This document shows positions 35,124 to 48,087 of a stretch of DNA of 64,000 nt, in pieces; position 1 is the stretch's first letter; each line of letters starts with the position of its first letter. The DNA comes from Oscheius dolichura (taxonomy: Eukaryota > Nematoda > Chromadorea > Rhabditida > Rhabditidae). Made by a program: the position numbers and the translations under genes. Under the pieces are notes generated by a model. That model saw nothing but the letters and a program-made list of their open reading frames with translations. It was not told the DNA's origin and did no database searches. The stretch covers positions 9,942,001 through 10,006,000 of the forward strand of contig OW051493.1 of NCBI GenBank assembly GCA_932521035.1, read 5' to 3'.

Positions 35124-38100
35124 GCCATCTGGAATTTTGACTATAAAAGAGGAAAAAAATACAGTAGGAAGGGTCTTGAAGGGATGGGAAAGAAGAGAAA
35201 AAATAGAAAATCGAAAAAAGGGAAAAAGAAGAAGGAAATAAAGAACAGGCCAAACACAATACCACCGCCACTGTCTGATCAGGGGCAAATCGGATTAAAG
35301 GTCGAATCATGCTGAGCGGAACGGATGAGCAAATAGAGGAATATGCCCAGGGGTGGAGAACTTTTGATTTTACCCGTAAAAAGTCAAAAAATGGGGGAAA
35401 ATGAGGCTTTCCGTGGTGCAAGGGTACCAAGAACCCTTTGGCGCCCTTTGGATCATTTTCCCGGCGGGACTACAAAAAATTCGGAGTAAAAAAGACAGGA
35501 GGATCAATAAAACGGAAGTGAAAAACAATATAATCATTATGAAGAACATATAACATTGGTCGGAGGATAATACGGACAGCTGACGGGACCGCGGAGAGAG
35601 TGGCCTCCAGGGAGAGACCAGCGGGAGGATTTTGATCGAACCAGACTGGATATCAGATTTCAGTTGTCATTATGCACTCATTTAGAGGAGACTTTGATGG
35701 TCAAAGAACCTAAAAAGAGGCACAATACGTCCCTGGGTTACTGTAGCGCCGCGCGTAAACAGCAGGCGGTCGTTGTTTAGCGCGCGTTGGACGAAATTCG
35801 CTGAACAAAATCTCAACTTTAGATGCATTTTTGATAAATTTTTTGACATTTTTATAATTTTTAGATTAGTTATTCGGAATCAGCAGAAAATTTTGAATAA
35901 AAGGAAGCCATAAAAGGCTGTAATGCCGCTTTAAGTACTACAGGGAGGAGAACTGCAGTCTTATCAAAAGACAAACAGGAATGGCAGTGAGATGACGGGC
36001 AACGAGGACATATAACGTCGTTTATTTACACAGAATTACAAAAATGGAAGGAAATGAGGTTCTGAAAGTCGACTTCCCCGCCTAAACCCCCGAAAAATCC
36101 AAAAAAAAAATGGTCCAAAGCCGGGTCAAAGGCCCTGGAAGCCGCCCAGTACCCATAACCTTGCTATGAACTCCCTTGAAAGAGAAAATGTCCCGAGAAG
36201 ATCGAGATTAGATAACAAATTAACGAGAAAATGAGGCTGATTCTCTCTTAAAATTGCCATTTTCTTTACGTAGTTTATAGAAGATAAGGCGTCAGACTGC
36301 AAACAAGTTCTCCTCTATTTTGCCCCGCTCTCTTTCTGGTTTGTACCAGCTGCTGCTGATCAATTGTCTCTCTCTCTTTCACTCTCTGTCCTGTACGCAG
36401 TGTGAAGGTCGGTTGTGTAAACGACTGGCTAGGTCAGTTAAAATAGACAGGAAGAGGGGAAATCAGGGGAATCAGGTCCCGGAACGAAGCCGACTGAGAG
36501 CGAATGAGCCATCCAGGTGTGCTGTCGTTTCGGGACCTGGAGACTACAGTATCACCTTTTTTCCCTCCTGGACCCTAAATTTCTTGGCGGGACCACTAAA
36601 CATGGGTGTTGTCCTTCCTCTTGAAAGCTAGTCCGTTCCGAAGGGGGTGGACGCGGGAATTTCAAACCTGATGCCCATAGGAGGAGGAGGACGGTAGAAA
36701 CCCTTGATTCCTAATTTAATGGGGCACGGTAAAAGAAAGTAGGGGAAAGACCCAGGAGAGGAAGAAGGACAGTAAAATCGGGTCTCCGGGTATTTTTTCC
36801 GAAATCTAGAGCCCAAAATTCCGAAGAACTGGTGGAAGAGGAGAGACAGGAGGTAAAGGTTCCATCGATAAGTAGGCGTACTCCGTGAGAATGAGAGTTT
36901 TTCATGTTGTTCCACTGGAAGGGACACGTTTTCCCACGTCACTGTTCGAGAATTCTGCTGAGAATTGGTGTGAAAAAATTCCAGACTGCGTTTTGGTCTC
37001 TCCAGGTGCGTGAGAGCCTTCCACATCAATGAGAAGAGAAGAGAGGAGAAGGACTACAGTAGTCACGCTCCCTGGGAGTAAAAGGCGGCTACGACTCGAA
37101 TTTCAAACAAGTGAAATGTGGAATACGGAATGTGGAAATGAATAGACAAACGGCGTCGGCGCCACTACAGCAGCAGGAACATTTGGGATTGATTAGGCTA
37201 ATAGGATGGACTCGAGAAGGGGGACAACGGCGGGAAGAGGCGCGGCAAAACAACGGGCAGAGGGGCCACACGTTAGGTGGATTAGCGGGTGGATGTATCA
37301 AATGTCAAAAGAGGAGGAACAACAAGAATGGGACAACAGAATTTGATAATGGGGGGAGAACAGAGAGGGGAGGGGCCGCTTTGGCACTTTGGGGGACTCC
37401 TGGAGGGCGTTCCCAGTTTTCCCTTCTCTATCCTCTTCCTCAGCTTCTTCTCCGTCTTTGGAAAGATATTCGGGTCTCGGTAACGAAATAGGGGCCCTTA
37501 GAGGGGGTCAGGCCGGTTCGCTTCCTTGTGGGCGCTTCTCGGCCCTTCTGCCGGGCCATCCTCCCAAAAAGTCAAGACATGGACCGTTTTGGAACTTCCC
37601 TGGGTTCTCTGCTGGCTTTGGGAGCCCCCAAGGAGGGGAGTGAGGCTTTTTTACGGTTAGAAAGAAAGAAAACTGGAGAAGGACCGCCCCTGCCTAGCGA
37701 GAGGTATAAGTTGAGGCGATTATCGCCGAAAAACCGGGCAGCCCTGGGGAGGGGGATAACTGTCAACGACCACAACCAGCCAACCAACTGGTTGAATAGC
37801 GAAGGGGGAGAGATTTTGATGGATGAATGGGAATGGTTTATTGTTGTGGTTCGTCAGCAGTCTGCATTGACAGGGAGGGGAACTGGCCGTCGTTTCAATT
37901 CTCTCTTTTTTGGACTGTATTGTGTCCCGACTGGAATTATATCATTCTGTAGGGAAAAGATGCCCTAAAAGCAGGAAATAGAACCGTGGAGAAGCCAAAC
38001 TCCAGTCCAGCTCTTGGGAAAAATGACAAAGGTCTCGGGTAGGTAATTTTCTCCATAGTGGTTCATTGCGACGGCTGTGACCATCAAACATCAACCCGTG

Positions 38101-38913
38101 GAAGCAGCACAGACTTTATAAAACGAGATAAAAAGAAGTGTGTTCAACTTCCAGAGGAGTTTTTGTCTCCATATCTCTCTTTTATCTGGGGTCATTAGCA
38201 GAATTCAAGGAAAAGGCGAGGTATCTCGGAAAAAGAGGGTTACTCCCATAAATTTTCGGTGTCTTCGTCTCAGGATCCACTATAGCCTGATGGTCAAGGC
38301 ATTACGGTATATTTTGTCCAAAACCCGCTAATTTTCAAGAATATGAGCCGAAAAAAATGAAGAAAACTAAAAGATCAAAGAGTGGGAGTGGACCCATCAC
38401 TTCGCCTCAAGTCTCCCTCTAAATGGGCTCGTTTTTTCCCATATCCTGACGAGCCTCTTGTGGATTAAAGACAGCTTGAGAGGGCGGTGACTGAGCTGCG
38501 AGAGGGAGAGAGAAAAAGCCGCTGCAAATTAGCCCCCGAGAAGGGGGGTAGCAGGAAATTGAGGGGAAGAATTTATTAGGCCGGGGGACCGCAAAAAGCC
38601 CCCGCTTTTCATTATCCAGATATTATTTTCTATATTTATCTGGGGCCGGTTGAGGAGGACAGATCTTTAGACCTAGTCGCTCTTCTAGTCTTCAAAAGGG
38701 GGTCAATTGAATTGTGAGCCAATTTTCGCCCCTTTCGGCTGCCCCTCTGGAGATGGCAGCCCCGATGGGAGGGAGGTGAGACTGCCCCCGTGTTCCCCCT
38801 GCCCCCCGGCTGTCTCATTTGCTCTAATGCATGTGGTAAATATTGGGAAGTGCAGGGAGGGAGAATGCAATAAAGGAGCGGAAAGACTGAGCAGGAATGT
38901 TTTTAATGTTTAT
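35124..38913. other. long gene-poor interval
   Basis: Apart from one R1 copy (35738-35909) I see no supported gene. The interval has several purine-rich stretches, for example 37300-37400 and 37630-37760 on the plus strand. These keep frames open on both strands without protein-like composition or splice-compatible neighbours. It may hold promoters of the small membrane-protein gene or undetected short exons. Confidence 0.5.
35738..35909 (+). repeat. R1 repeat, copy 12 (not in a known intron)
   Basis: TTACTGTAGCGCCGCGCGTA to GAATAAAAGGAAGCC. It lies 600 bp upstream of the small membrane-protein gene, so it could be in an unseen 5' UTR intron. Confidence 0.85.
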
Positions 38914-38914
38914 T
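38907..38914 (-). terminator. poly(A) signal overlapping the DEG/ENaC stop codon
   Basis: On the minus strand the stop TAA and the next bases read TAAATAAAC, so AATAAA begins inside the stop codon. The 3' UTR would be only 15-25 nt if this signal is used. Confidence 0.5.
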
Positions 38915-41900
38915 TAGAGGGTTGTGCTCTTTTCTGGAGCCGATGAACTGAAGAGAGGAGGCGGCAGATCCATTGATGACGACGGCGGGGCGCTGTCTAC
39001 CTGCAAATTCGGAGCTTTGTCAGCGAGATAGGGGATTAGAGATGAGCAGGAGAGGATTTTGGACGGGGTAGCAACGGAGATCAGGGTCGGGAGGACTATT
39101 TTTAGCCTCTGGCGAGCAACAGGTGACTGGTTCCAGTGACTGTAGTCGCAAAAGGTCAAGAATTTTCACACAAAATAGAATTTCTCGATGTTAGTACCAT
39201 CGGAAAGAGCAGACAATTCTCTACAAGACAACTATGACGGTTTTTTTGAAAAGTGGACTGTTTTTAGCCCCAAATGGGCAGAAGTTCCCCGCCGCGGTGA
39301 TAATTCGAACGGCGGCGCCCTTATGACTTCCAGGCCGATTTTAAGACCAAAAATACTGTAATTCTGGGAGAGGAAAATGTTTTCTAGGCCTAAAGACAAT
39401 GGCGAACAATATCTGGGGTAAAAAAAGTTTGAAAAAAATGGGATTTTCCCGCCGCCTACCTCATTCTCCTCTTCCTCCGTCCTGTGTGGCGGCACCGGCG
39501 GAGGTGGCCGCGGCCTTATCCGTCCCAACGAGTCCATATTACTATTTTCTTCTGTTATTTCACTTAATCTGAATATTTAACCCTTATTTCTAATAGAATA
39601 AGTTCTCCTACCTGTCCCTAGGATCCGGTGGAGCCAGCAGCGACGTTTGGGATATATCCATGGGGGAGGCGTAGTCATCCGTCATTTCACTGAGATCCTG
39701 GGAATGCCGGTACGGGGGAGGATGGTCCTGGTCCTCGGCTTCTTCGAGGATCCGACTGTCGGTTGGAATATCCACATGTTGAGGACGAGGCGATCTTCCC
39801 CAGATATTCTTCTTCGGGCTGGAAATTACGATACACTACTTTAGAATACAATTGAGGGCTTCGATTCGGAAAAATGGATATTTCGGACCAAAAAAGTTCG
39901 ATCTAAAAATTCTGTCACAGTAGTTTTATAGACAATTTTCTGGAGAATACGGTAGAGTAAAAAATTTCCAAAAAAATTAAAGGTATGGCCCCGTGGCGAA
40001 GATTTAATAGCGGGAAACCCCAATTCAAACTGACTAGAGGTCCTCGTGGTGTATCCTCGATCCCAGCATGCTCTCCGACGGCGTGTGTCCATTTTCCAAT
40101 TTCCTTTTCTTCTTTTTAACAACAAACCAGCTCAAAGGATCACTAGAATTTTTAAAAATATATTTAAAAATGGGAAAAACGAACCATCGGGCTAGGCGAT
40201 TCATCCATTCTGTGCAGAACCCGTATTGAAAGAATAAATAGATTAATTCGATTATTGTCAACAGACTAGCACCAAGAAATAGACCCAAAGCACCACCAAT
40301 ATCACCTGGAATTTATAGATTTTGGTTACCGTAACCCTGAAAACCATAAGAAGTGGTTTGGGTGCGCGCGTACAAAATTCATACAAATTGAAATTTTACC
40401 ATATTTTCGTATTTTATTTTGTTCTGTGTATTATTTTAAAGGTCTACCCCGATCTAGTTAAAGTGTCATAGCCGTCAAAATATGCCAAGGAGCAAATAAA
40501 CTGAAAAATCGTCCATCCCCGGCTCCTGGATCGGCCGAGAAGGGAGGTTGGGGTTTACGCTTGGCGGCATCTTGGACTGTTTTCCCACTTTTAAGAGGGG
40601 TTTTTGGGTTCCTGGTATAGGTTCTGAGCTATTTTTCGTTCTCAGATGGCCTTTCCTCTTTTCTCGGCTTGGCTGCCCATTTTATAGAGCAAACTGAGAA
40701 TTGGGGTTCGAATAGCTGGAGCGCGGGCTCTTTTCCAAATTTGCGGGTTTATAACTACGGTAAAAGTCGCTACAGGGCCCTAAAAACCTTTATACCTAAG
40801 AAACCGAAAAAGTAGACGAGAACTCACAAGCTAAACTCCAAAAAGTATAGGTCCTATCCTGTGACCATCGCTCTATGTACATCTGATGGAAGTGAACATT
40901 CACCATGGCAAAATTGTCTCTAAACTCAGAAAATAACTGGCCCTTATCTTTCGAACCTGACAAATTTGCTCCCGAATTCAAAATTCTCCAAGAAATCAGG
41001 CAATTCTTTTTTGAATAGATTTGCGTAGGCTGCCTGCAGCTGGCGGAAGGTCCTCTTAAACTGGGCCAATTCCTTGGTGGCCACTTTTTTGACCTCCGTC
41101 ATTGTACAGTTATGGACATCCATTAAGAAAGTTTTAAACTTTTCTTGGTTCTCGGGAGTGGGGGTCTCGAAGAATAGGATGGCTCCTGTCTGGAAAATTG
41201 ACCGATTTTTATATTTAAAACGTGAAAAACGGGGGGAAAGGCGGGAAACTCGACGAAACAAGAGAAAATAGGAGAAAAGATCTCGAAATGACAAAAAAAA
41301 GGGAAAATGTGGACATTCAGAGGTACTTACGCCTGCGAAAAACTCTTCCAGTGTCTAAAAATCCCTATTTTAATATAAAAAAGCACAAAAAAATAGGTAG
41401 AAAATCTTCCAACCTTGAAAGCGGTTCCATTTTCCACATAGGACCTCAATTTTGGCCAGTCGTCCTTTTCTACCTCGTGGATGGATCGCCTCAGACTTTG
41501 GTCCAGGTCCTTCATTATCACCTGGTAGTAGGCCTGGAAATCTCGTGTTATTAGAGAATTTTGGGTTACTGTAGCCCGCTAACGCGCGTAAACAGCGGGC
41601 GTTGGACTAAATTCGCTGAACAAATTTGAAACTTTACATTTTTCACCACTGTTTTCATATTTTTATAATTTTTTTAGTTATTCGTAATCAGCAGAAAATT
41701 CTGTACATTTTGAAGCCAAAAATGACTAACCTCGTTAAACTCATCCTCAAAGAAGTGCCTCATCTGGCGAGTGTGCATTTTCTCGGCCCAGACACGTCTC
41801 TGCAGTCGGTTATTCTCATAATCAGACATTAGAGACAATATCCGATCCATTCTTCTCAAATCAGCTGCCAGATGGGAGGTATACGTCTTCTCCTCGTAGA

Positions 41901-44900
41901 GATGCCACATTTTTTCCAACTGAAATGGTAGGAATTCAAAAATAAGGGAATATATCTCTTACAGTAGTTAGGATACTGTCAATGACCTGGAGAACATTAT
42001 CGACCCGGTCGCCGTAGACACTTTTCACATCGTTGATGGTCTTGAAACGATGGGGATTACCGGCATGGGCATCTTGATCGACTAGCTGGAAAAGAGGCAT
42101 ACTGTAATGAGGGGACACTGGGATTATAAGGGTGACAAGAGAGCCCAAAAAATTCCAGAAGACCTTACCAAAACTGGGAAAAAAGAGGCTTTTCGTTTCC
42201 TTTCGGAGACATTCCAAAAATTCGCCTTGTAAAATGTACAATGATCACATTTCTCTGGCAAGGAGAAGTGATCATTTGGAAAACCCTGTCGGCGAGGGGC
42301 CTCAACGAGTTGGGTTAGGGTCGGGAGTTACTATTTACAAAAGAAGTTCTGCACCCAACGGCGAAAAAAGGATAACCCAGAAGAGAGCTGCCGCGATTCT
42401 ACGAGTGCAGCTACAAATTCCCAAATTGTCGTTACATAACGTTTCTGGGCATCCCCGTTTCAGTTCTAGGGGTCGAAGAGGCTTCAGATTGAAGATGTGG
42501 TAACTCACATAAAAAACTTGACTAGCCCGGCGTTCTTCACTCTGTGATGGTCGATTTCTCATAATTGAAGCCACTTCTTCGTGTCGCTCTCCAAACGTGG
42601 CGAAGCATTGCGCATCTTTGGTCAGTCGCTCGTAGATTCCCTTATATTCGCCTCTCCTCCAGCCCCAGTCAAGTTTCACTATACTGAAAAGGACGGTATG
42701 ATTAGGGTTCCATGAAGAAAACAATCAGATACCCTAGAAAATCGATTTGGGTCCCGAAACGATGAATTCTCCGGATAGATGCGTTGGCCGGATAGTACGC
42801 CGCATTTTTTGGGCAAATACGCCAGCTTTGCGCTTTTTTGGTGCTAGATCTACAGTATTTGGCATACTGTAATAAAAATAGGTTATTGCACTGGAAAAGC
42901 GCCAACCTGGAGCACTTTCCCCGAAAATGCGCCTTACTGGCCCTGATCTCTATTCGTTTCAAGACCCATTCCTGGTGCCCCGGCTCCTTACAGTACCTCT
43001 CCAACCCCCAAACTTACTCTTCAATGGCTCCTCTCAACCGAAAGATCAGCCTCTTCGTCCTCAAGAAGATGTCATCCTGGTACCTGCTCTGTTTCTCGTA
43101 TGCCCGATGGGCGTCCCTCTTTATCTGCATCACTTGATGTTCCGTCAGGATGTCGTCTTCATCGTGGCAGAAGTGGGTCTCATCCTTCATTTCCTTTCTC
43201 TCATGACTCTTCTAAACCCCCTACTATAAAATAAAATGCTACAGTACTCACAATGATGTCGTCCTCGATGTCTTCCTGTGTCACCTCGTGTTCGTCCTCC
43301 TCCTCCGTTTCTTCAATCACCGCCGGCATGATATTCGTCGGCATACGGTTCATATCTTGCCAGGCCATGTATTCCAAAGTCTCACAGGGTGGCAGGCAGT
43401 CGCTGTTGGTTCCTTCCCGTTGAATTATCCGGATCACATCCTGTACACAGCTGAAATAGTCATCTACCAGGCAGGGGCCGTAGGCTAAAGGTAGAAAAAT
43501 GGAGGAGCCGAAAAATTGAAGGGGTACCTGACTTTTGGGTGTGGAAAAGACGTCGCATCGAACAGTGACAGGTGTTCTCTATCTCGTCCAGGTATTTTCG
43601 GATGGCACAGGTTCGAATATTCATCGAGGAGTCGAAATTCCCGCGGGCTTCAATGTGGTCGTCGGTTTCTTCGATGCAATTCACTCCAGGAAGCTTGGTT
43701 CTCTGGAAGCAGGGGCATTTTTAGGATTAAATGGTTGAACGGGGTCTGGAGAACAAGTTAATGGGTCCCGAAACGAACAGCCCTCAAAAAGTGGGGAGTA
43801 AGGTCAAAAATCCTGGAGTAACCCCATATTTTTCCGAGATTAACCTCAAAAACTCCAAAACTCACATGTTGCATTCGAAAAGGCAGTCCCGTCGAATAGC
43901 CCGATGGTACATTGACTCCATCCAGACTGCTCTCCGGAACGTGGGTCTGATTGTAAATTAAAATCTGAAGAATATCATGAAAAAGGGGAAAAGTAGAAGA
44001 ATACAGTACCTTTATCCCGGAGAGATGCTTTGATCGGAAGTGGGGAGTGCAAGCATCAATCCGTTCATAACTCTCCACATTGAGAAGTAACTGTAACCCG
44101 TGGCCAACTCCTGGAAAAGACTGGATATTAACAAATTGGGTCCCGAGGTATTACAGTAACCAAAAAGAGAGAAAACTAACCGCTCCCCGTGATTTCCACC
44201 GGCTTATGCACATCGGTATTTATAGCCCAACAGAGGCCAGTCGTCGTCCAGACGGGTTTAAAATCCCTATAAGAGCACTTGGTGCCATTTGGCCAGGTAC
44301 AACTAAACTCGGTTTATTACAATTACAGTATTTCTTACTCTAAAATCATCCTGGATTTCCAATGGGCCGCAAAACGAAGAAATTTGACGGCATCCATGTC
44401 GAAGGACTTCTCAATGATGGAATTGAATACGGAGGCGTTGGCATCCACTCTCGTCTTTAGAAGATCACTACTCGCCCGAGGACGGCGATTCATTATTTTA
44501 GCACCCGTAATATAGGTTAATCTGAAACCGAAGGATACTGTATTCTCTAAAATTCTCGATTTGAAGTGAAGACACCGCGGAAAGTTCAAATGTTTGACCC
44601 CCTATCTCAAGAAGGTGCATAATATTAGGGTATTATGTCCACCACGGACCAAATTGTTAATTAGAATGGATGTACAATAGCTCATTCGAATTTCGAAAGA
44701 GCTCGTCGAGCTGGTCAAGGTGAACTAGGTCTCGTCGCTGGTGCTCTCCCTATGCACCAAAACCAGGGCGATTTTGAGAAATGGAATATTTGAATTTTCG
44801 AAATTTCTTCCCCAGGATCTTTGAGGGATGGAGACTTGAAAATCGCCTGTTTCAGCCGGATTTTGTATTTTCCCCACTAAATGGACCCTGGTGAAGAAGA

Positions 44901-46118
44901 TCTGATAGAGAAATCCACAAAACATGGAACCTGAACTTTTCGAATCATGTGGTCATGGGGGTGGTCAATGGAAACTGGCGAGGATCGGGCTTCTGCTAGG
45001 TTTCAACCGGGCTCTGATAGAATTGTTAATGTAACATAAGGTAGCCCTTGATCTGCTGCATTGGATACAGCTAAAAATTCTATTCGAAATGGTCAATAAA
45101 GTGCCAAAAGTTCTGAGGGCCCGCTTCGCGCCCTTCTAACCATGGTAACCCCCCGTTGCCACTGGTTTTCCCCATTTTTCTCTTATTTTCCCCCATTTCT
45201 GCTTGTTCTTTCGATTCTTTCCATTACCGCGTTCCAAAATATCCGGCCCCTGAAGCTGACTGATGAACTTTACGGCAGCAGTGCTCAGACCTGCTGTCCG
45301 CCCGGCGACGCATGTAGCCATTAGTCATCATTCCCTTGATACTGCCGCGGCTCCCGCCAATTCTCCCTCCCAGCTGATCAATTTATAGCTTTTTATTCCC
45401 CATACAATATAAAATATATATCTACCTGAACTGATTATTATTACAGATAGCAATCGTTGGAAACGGGATACTATTCGGGTATTCGGCTTCAATATTCGTT
45501 GCCACTGGATTTTTATGATATAGACTAATTTGGGAATATATTTGATACATAGCCAGGAGGACAAAAACCACAATTACAGCACACCACAGGGTCCTGAAGC
45601 GTGTGGATAACAGAAAATGTGAAAATACCTGGCCCAAGGACTTGTCGCCCGGAGATGCCGCACCCCGTCCATATTAGCCTCTTGGATAATTGCTATGAGA
45701 TCATTGTCTTCGATTATCGTCTCGTCTGTCACTAAAAAAAAACATAAATATATGTAATTTTTGGTGTCAAATATTCAGAATTTTGTGCTGATTACCAATA
45801 ACTACTTTTAAAAATTTGAAAATGGTAAAAAATTGGAAAAAATGCATATTTTCAATTTGTTCTGCAAATTTCGTCCAACGCGCGCCAAGCAACGGCCGCC
45901 TGCTGTTTACGGCGTTGGCGCGCGGCCACCGTAATCCAAAATCTACCTGAGGGTATCCCCTGCCTTACGGAGATGACACTGGGTGGATAAGCGCCGAAGG
46001 CATGGGAAGCCTGACTCGTCCTCCTCGGATGGTTCGGCACATGGCTACTGTGAATCATGGCGTCGGAGGCCCGTTTTGGGGCAAATGTCCCGGCGATTTT
46101 TTCCGCCATCCGGGGCAT
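38914..46118 (-). CDS. DEG/ENaC (degenerin/ASIC-like) sodium channel, complete
   Basis: DEG/ENaC subunits form trimeric amiloride-sensitive Na+ channels with two membrane spans and a Cys-rich ectodomain. 22 exons join in phase (3111 nt, 1036 aa): 46118-45947, 45731-45629, 45593-45426, 44521-44339, 44302-44181, 44110-44010, 43964-43866, 43702-43528, 43484-43252, 43211-43018, 42683-42509, 42085-41963, 41919-41731, 41533-41414, 41354-41331, 41189-40957, 40919-40828, 40305-40185, 40142-40035, 39818-39612, 39541-39460, 39000-38914. TM1 is LWCAVIVVFVLLAMYQIY, then PFPTIAICNNNQF. Ectodomain hallmarks are FKPVWTTTGLCWAIN, GLQLLLNVESYE and CLPPCETLEY. TM2 follows NVHFHQMYIER as DIGGALGLFLGASLLTIIEL. 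A charged segment of about 350 aa (43211-40990) separates the Cys core from TM2. The tail has PPPY and RPPPPVPP. The exact subfamily (ASIC-like or other) is not decided. Confidence 0.92.
41565..41719 (+). repeat. R1 intron-associated repeat, copy 13
   Basis: TTACTGTAGCCCGCTAACGC to CATTTTGAAGCC, antisense to the host gene. It nearly fills the DEG/ENaC intron 41534-41730. Confidence 0.85.
42790..42940. repeat. R2 hairpin repeat, copy
   Basis: Arms CGCCAGCTTTGCGCTTTTTT and TGGAAAAGCGCCAACCTGGA, outer AATGCGCCTTACTGG, loop GGCATACTGTA. It lies in DEG/ENaC intron 42684-43017. Confidence 0.8.
44633..44950 (+). repeat. R4 dispersed repeat, copy 4 (5' part missing)
   Basis: Runs from CCACCACGGACCAAATTGTT through AGCTCATTCGAA and GAATTTTCGAAATTTCTTCC to GAAGATCTGATAGAGAAATC. 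It lies in the long DEG/ENaC intron 44522-45425. Confidence 0.8.
45772..45937 (-). repeat. R1 intron-associated repeat, copy 14
   Basis: ATATTCAGAATTTTGTGCTG to CGCGGCCACCGTAATCC. It takes up about three quarters of the first DEG/ENaC intron (45732-45946), its GC-rich end reaching within 10 bp of the donor. Confidence 0.85.
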
Positions 46119-46718
46119 TTTGAACCGGGAAAATGGGGTGAAAGAGCAGATTAATCGCAGACCATGGAAGGATCCTGAAATGGAGGGAATTTCAGGGAAA
46201 ACTGGGTCAAAAAAACGATATTTCAAGGGCAGTTGTTGCTAAACAGATTAAGAGCGAGAGTGAGGGGAAAAGAGATGAAAAGCTGGCAATAAATCTGGTT
46301 AATGTTGATGGGCGGAGAGGTAGGCACGACTGACAAATTTCTGTTCCTCTGCTGACAGGCGACGGGGGGAGGAAGGAGAGAGAGATAGAGGAAAATATAA
46401 AGAGAATGACAAGGAAGAGGAGGACAAAAAGTGGCGGGACCGGAAAATAAGTAGAAAAAGGTGGAAGATACCATGAAGCAGAGACTTTTGATCAGAAATC
46501 CTATGGCCGAGTTTGCCGTCTTTCCAGGGCCCTTCCTGGCTCTTTTACCCAGGGAAAAAATGGTTCCCGGGCTAGTTTTCCTGGACTGAAAGATTCCTCC
46601 TACAGTGTCCTATGGATTTTTCTAGAGTTCCGACTTTGGTCGTGAATTTTACCGAGGATCCTGAGAAGAAATCAGGTCATTTCGGTTTTTGGCTCGGTAC
46701 CTGGTAGTCCGATCCTCT

Positions 46719-46818
46719 GCACCCGTAAAGTCTCGGAGGATCATCTTCATTCAAACCTGTTACAAAACTGTGACGCCTCCTTTATACCTTTGCTTTGCCG
46801 AAACTTTACGGGTGCAGG
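46719..46818. repeat. R3 palindromic repeat, copy
   Basis: Arms TGCACCCGTAAAGTCTCGGA and GCCGAAACTTTACGGGTGCA. Intergenic. Confidence 0.7.
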
Positions 46819-47733
46819 GAATTTGGCTATCGGGAACGGAGCCGGTTTTTGACCCAAAACCAAACCAAAAGGAAATTTGATCCCTTTCCAGGGGTTACTG
46901 TACTACCTAAATCTTCTGTCATCATTTCCTGCGAAATTTCAACACAGTGTGAACCCTTGGACCCGTATCCATTACCTCCCTCTGGATGGAAACTTTAGCC
47001 CTGCAGAGAAAAGAGAAAAATCACAAGAGGTTTTTTGGTTTTTTCTGCACGAAGGAGCAATAACTCGTCCGCGGAGAGATTCACAGATGAAAATTGGAGT
47101 CAAACGCCATTTCATGGACGATATTAAAGCCTCATGGTGGCCCAGGGAAGCTCAGAGTTCAGAGAAACGCTCAGAAAGGACTCTAAACGAATTTGGTAGG
47201 GAAAGGAGGCTCGGTGGATCATCCTACTGAAAAAAATGGATCTGTAAAGGATCTGATGAGCTCCAGAGCCTTTTACCCAGTTTTTACGGCTTTTTCTGAC
47301 CCAAGAGCGTTAAATTTCCACGGATTGGGAAGTTTCCTATAGTTTTAGGCGGGGTTCTGGAGGAAAAAGGGGGAAGCTGCTAAAAATCGGGGTCCAACAG
47401 CTGTAATATCCGTTATTCCTTTGCCACCCGTAATGATGGACTAATGGACAAGAGGATGATGAGCCGGGGAATAGACTAATCCCTGTTGTTAAAATCAGAA
47501 AAAAAAACCAGAAAAATTACAGGAGCTGAGAAAGTACAAAGATAAACGAGCATAAAGTGTATTTAGGCGCCAATCACGTCGACGAACATGCGATAAATTT
47601 TTGGTTGTAACAACTGATAGCCCGGCTGGGAGGAAGGGAAGGGGAAGGAAAGAGGGTCCTGGCGCGATTATGACTCTTTTTAGTGGGAGGATTACTGTAG
47701 GAAGGGCGGGAAAGGGAAGACCAGCCGGGGACG

Positions 47734-47889
47734 GGACAGTAAGGCGAATTTTTGAAGGAAAAGTGCCATTTTTTCACTTTTTCTAGAGAATAGAATCTGT
47801 AGATTAATTACAGTATGCCAAATATTGTAGAACTCTGCACCGAAAAAGCGCAACGGATTCGCGCGGCTCGAAAACGCGCCTTACCGACT
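47734..47889. repeat. R2 hairpin repeat, copy
   Basis: ACAGTAAGGCGAATTTTTG pairs with CGAAAACGCGCCTTACCGAC, and the loop has TTACAGTATGCCAAA. Intergenic. Confidence 0.7.
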
Positions 47890-47942
47890 GCGGCCCCTTT
47901 GGCGCTTCTAGGTTAGTACAGGTTCTTGAATCTGACTTTAAA

Positions 47943-48087
47943 AGATTCAGAATTGCCTGCTGATTACGAATAATTATGTTTAAAATTAGAAAAATGGAGA
48001 CAAATGCATCTAAAGGCGATTATTTGTTCAGCGAATTTCGTCCAACGCGCGCCAAGTAACGACCGCCTACTGTTTACGCCTGCGCAC
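47943..48087 (-). repeat. R1 repeat, copy 15 (intergenic)
   Basis: AGATTCAGAATTGCCTGCTG to GCCTACTGTTTACGCC. One of only two copies not placed in a recognised intron. Confidence 0.8.

Noticed and set aside
37111..37968. Plus-strand frames of 64-146 codons
   Set aside because: No family pattern, no consistent splice partners, and purine-biased composition.
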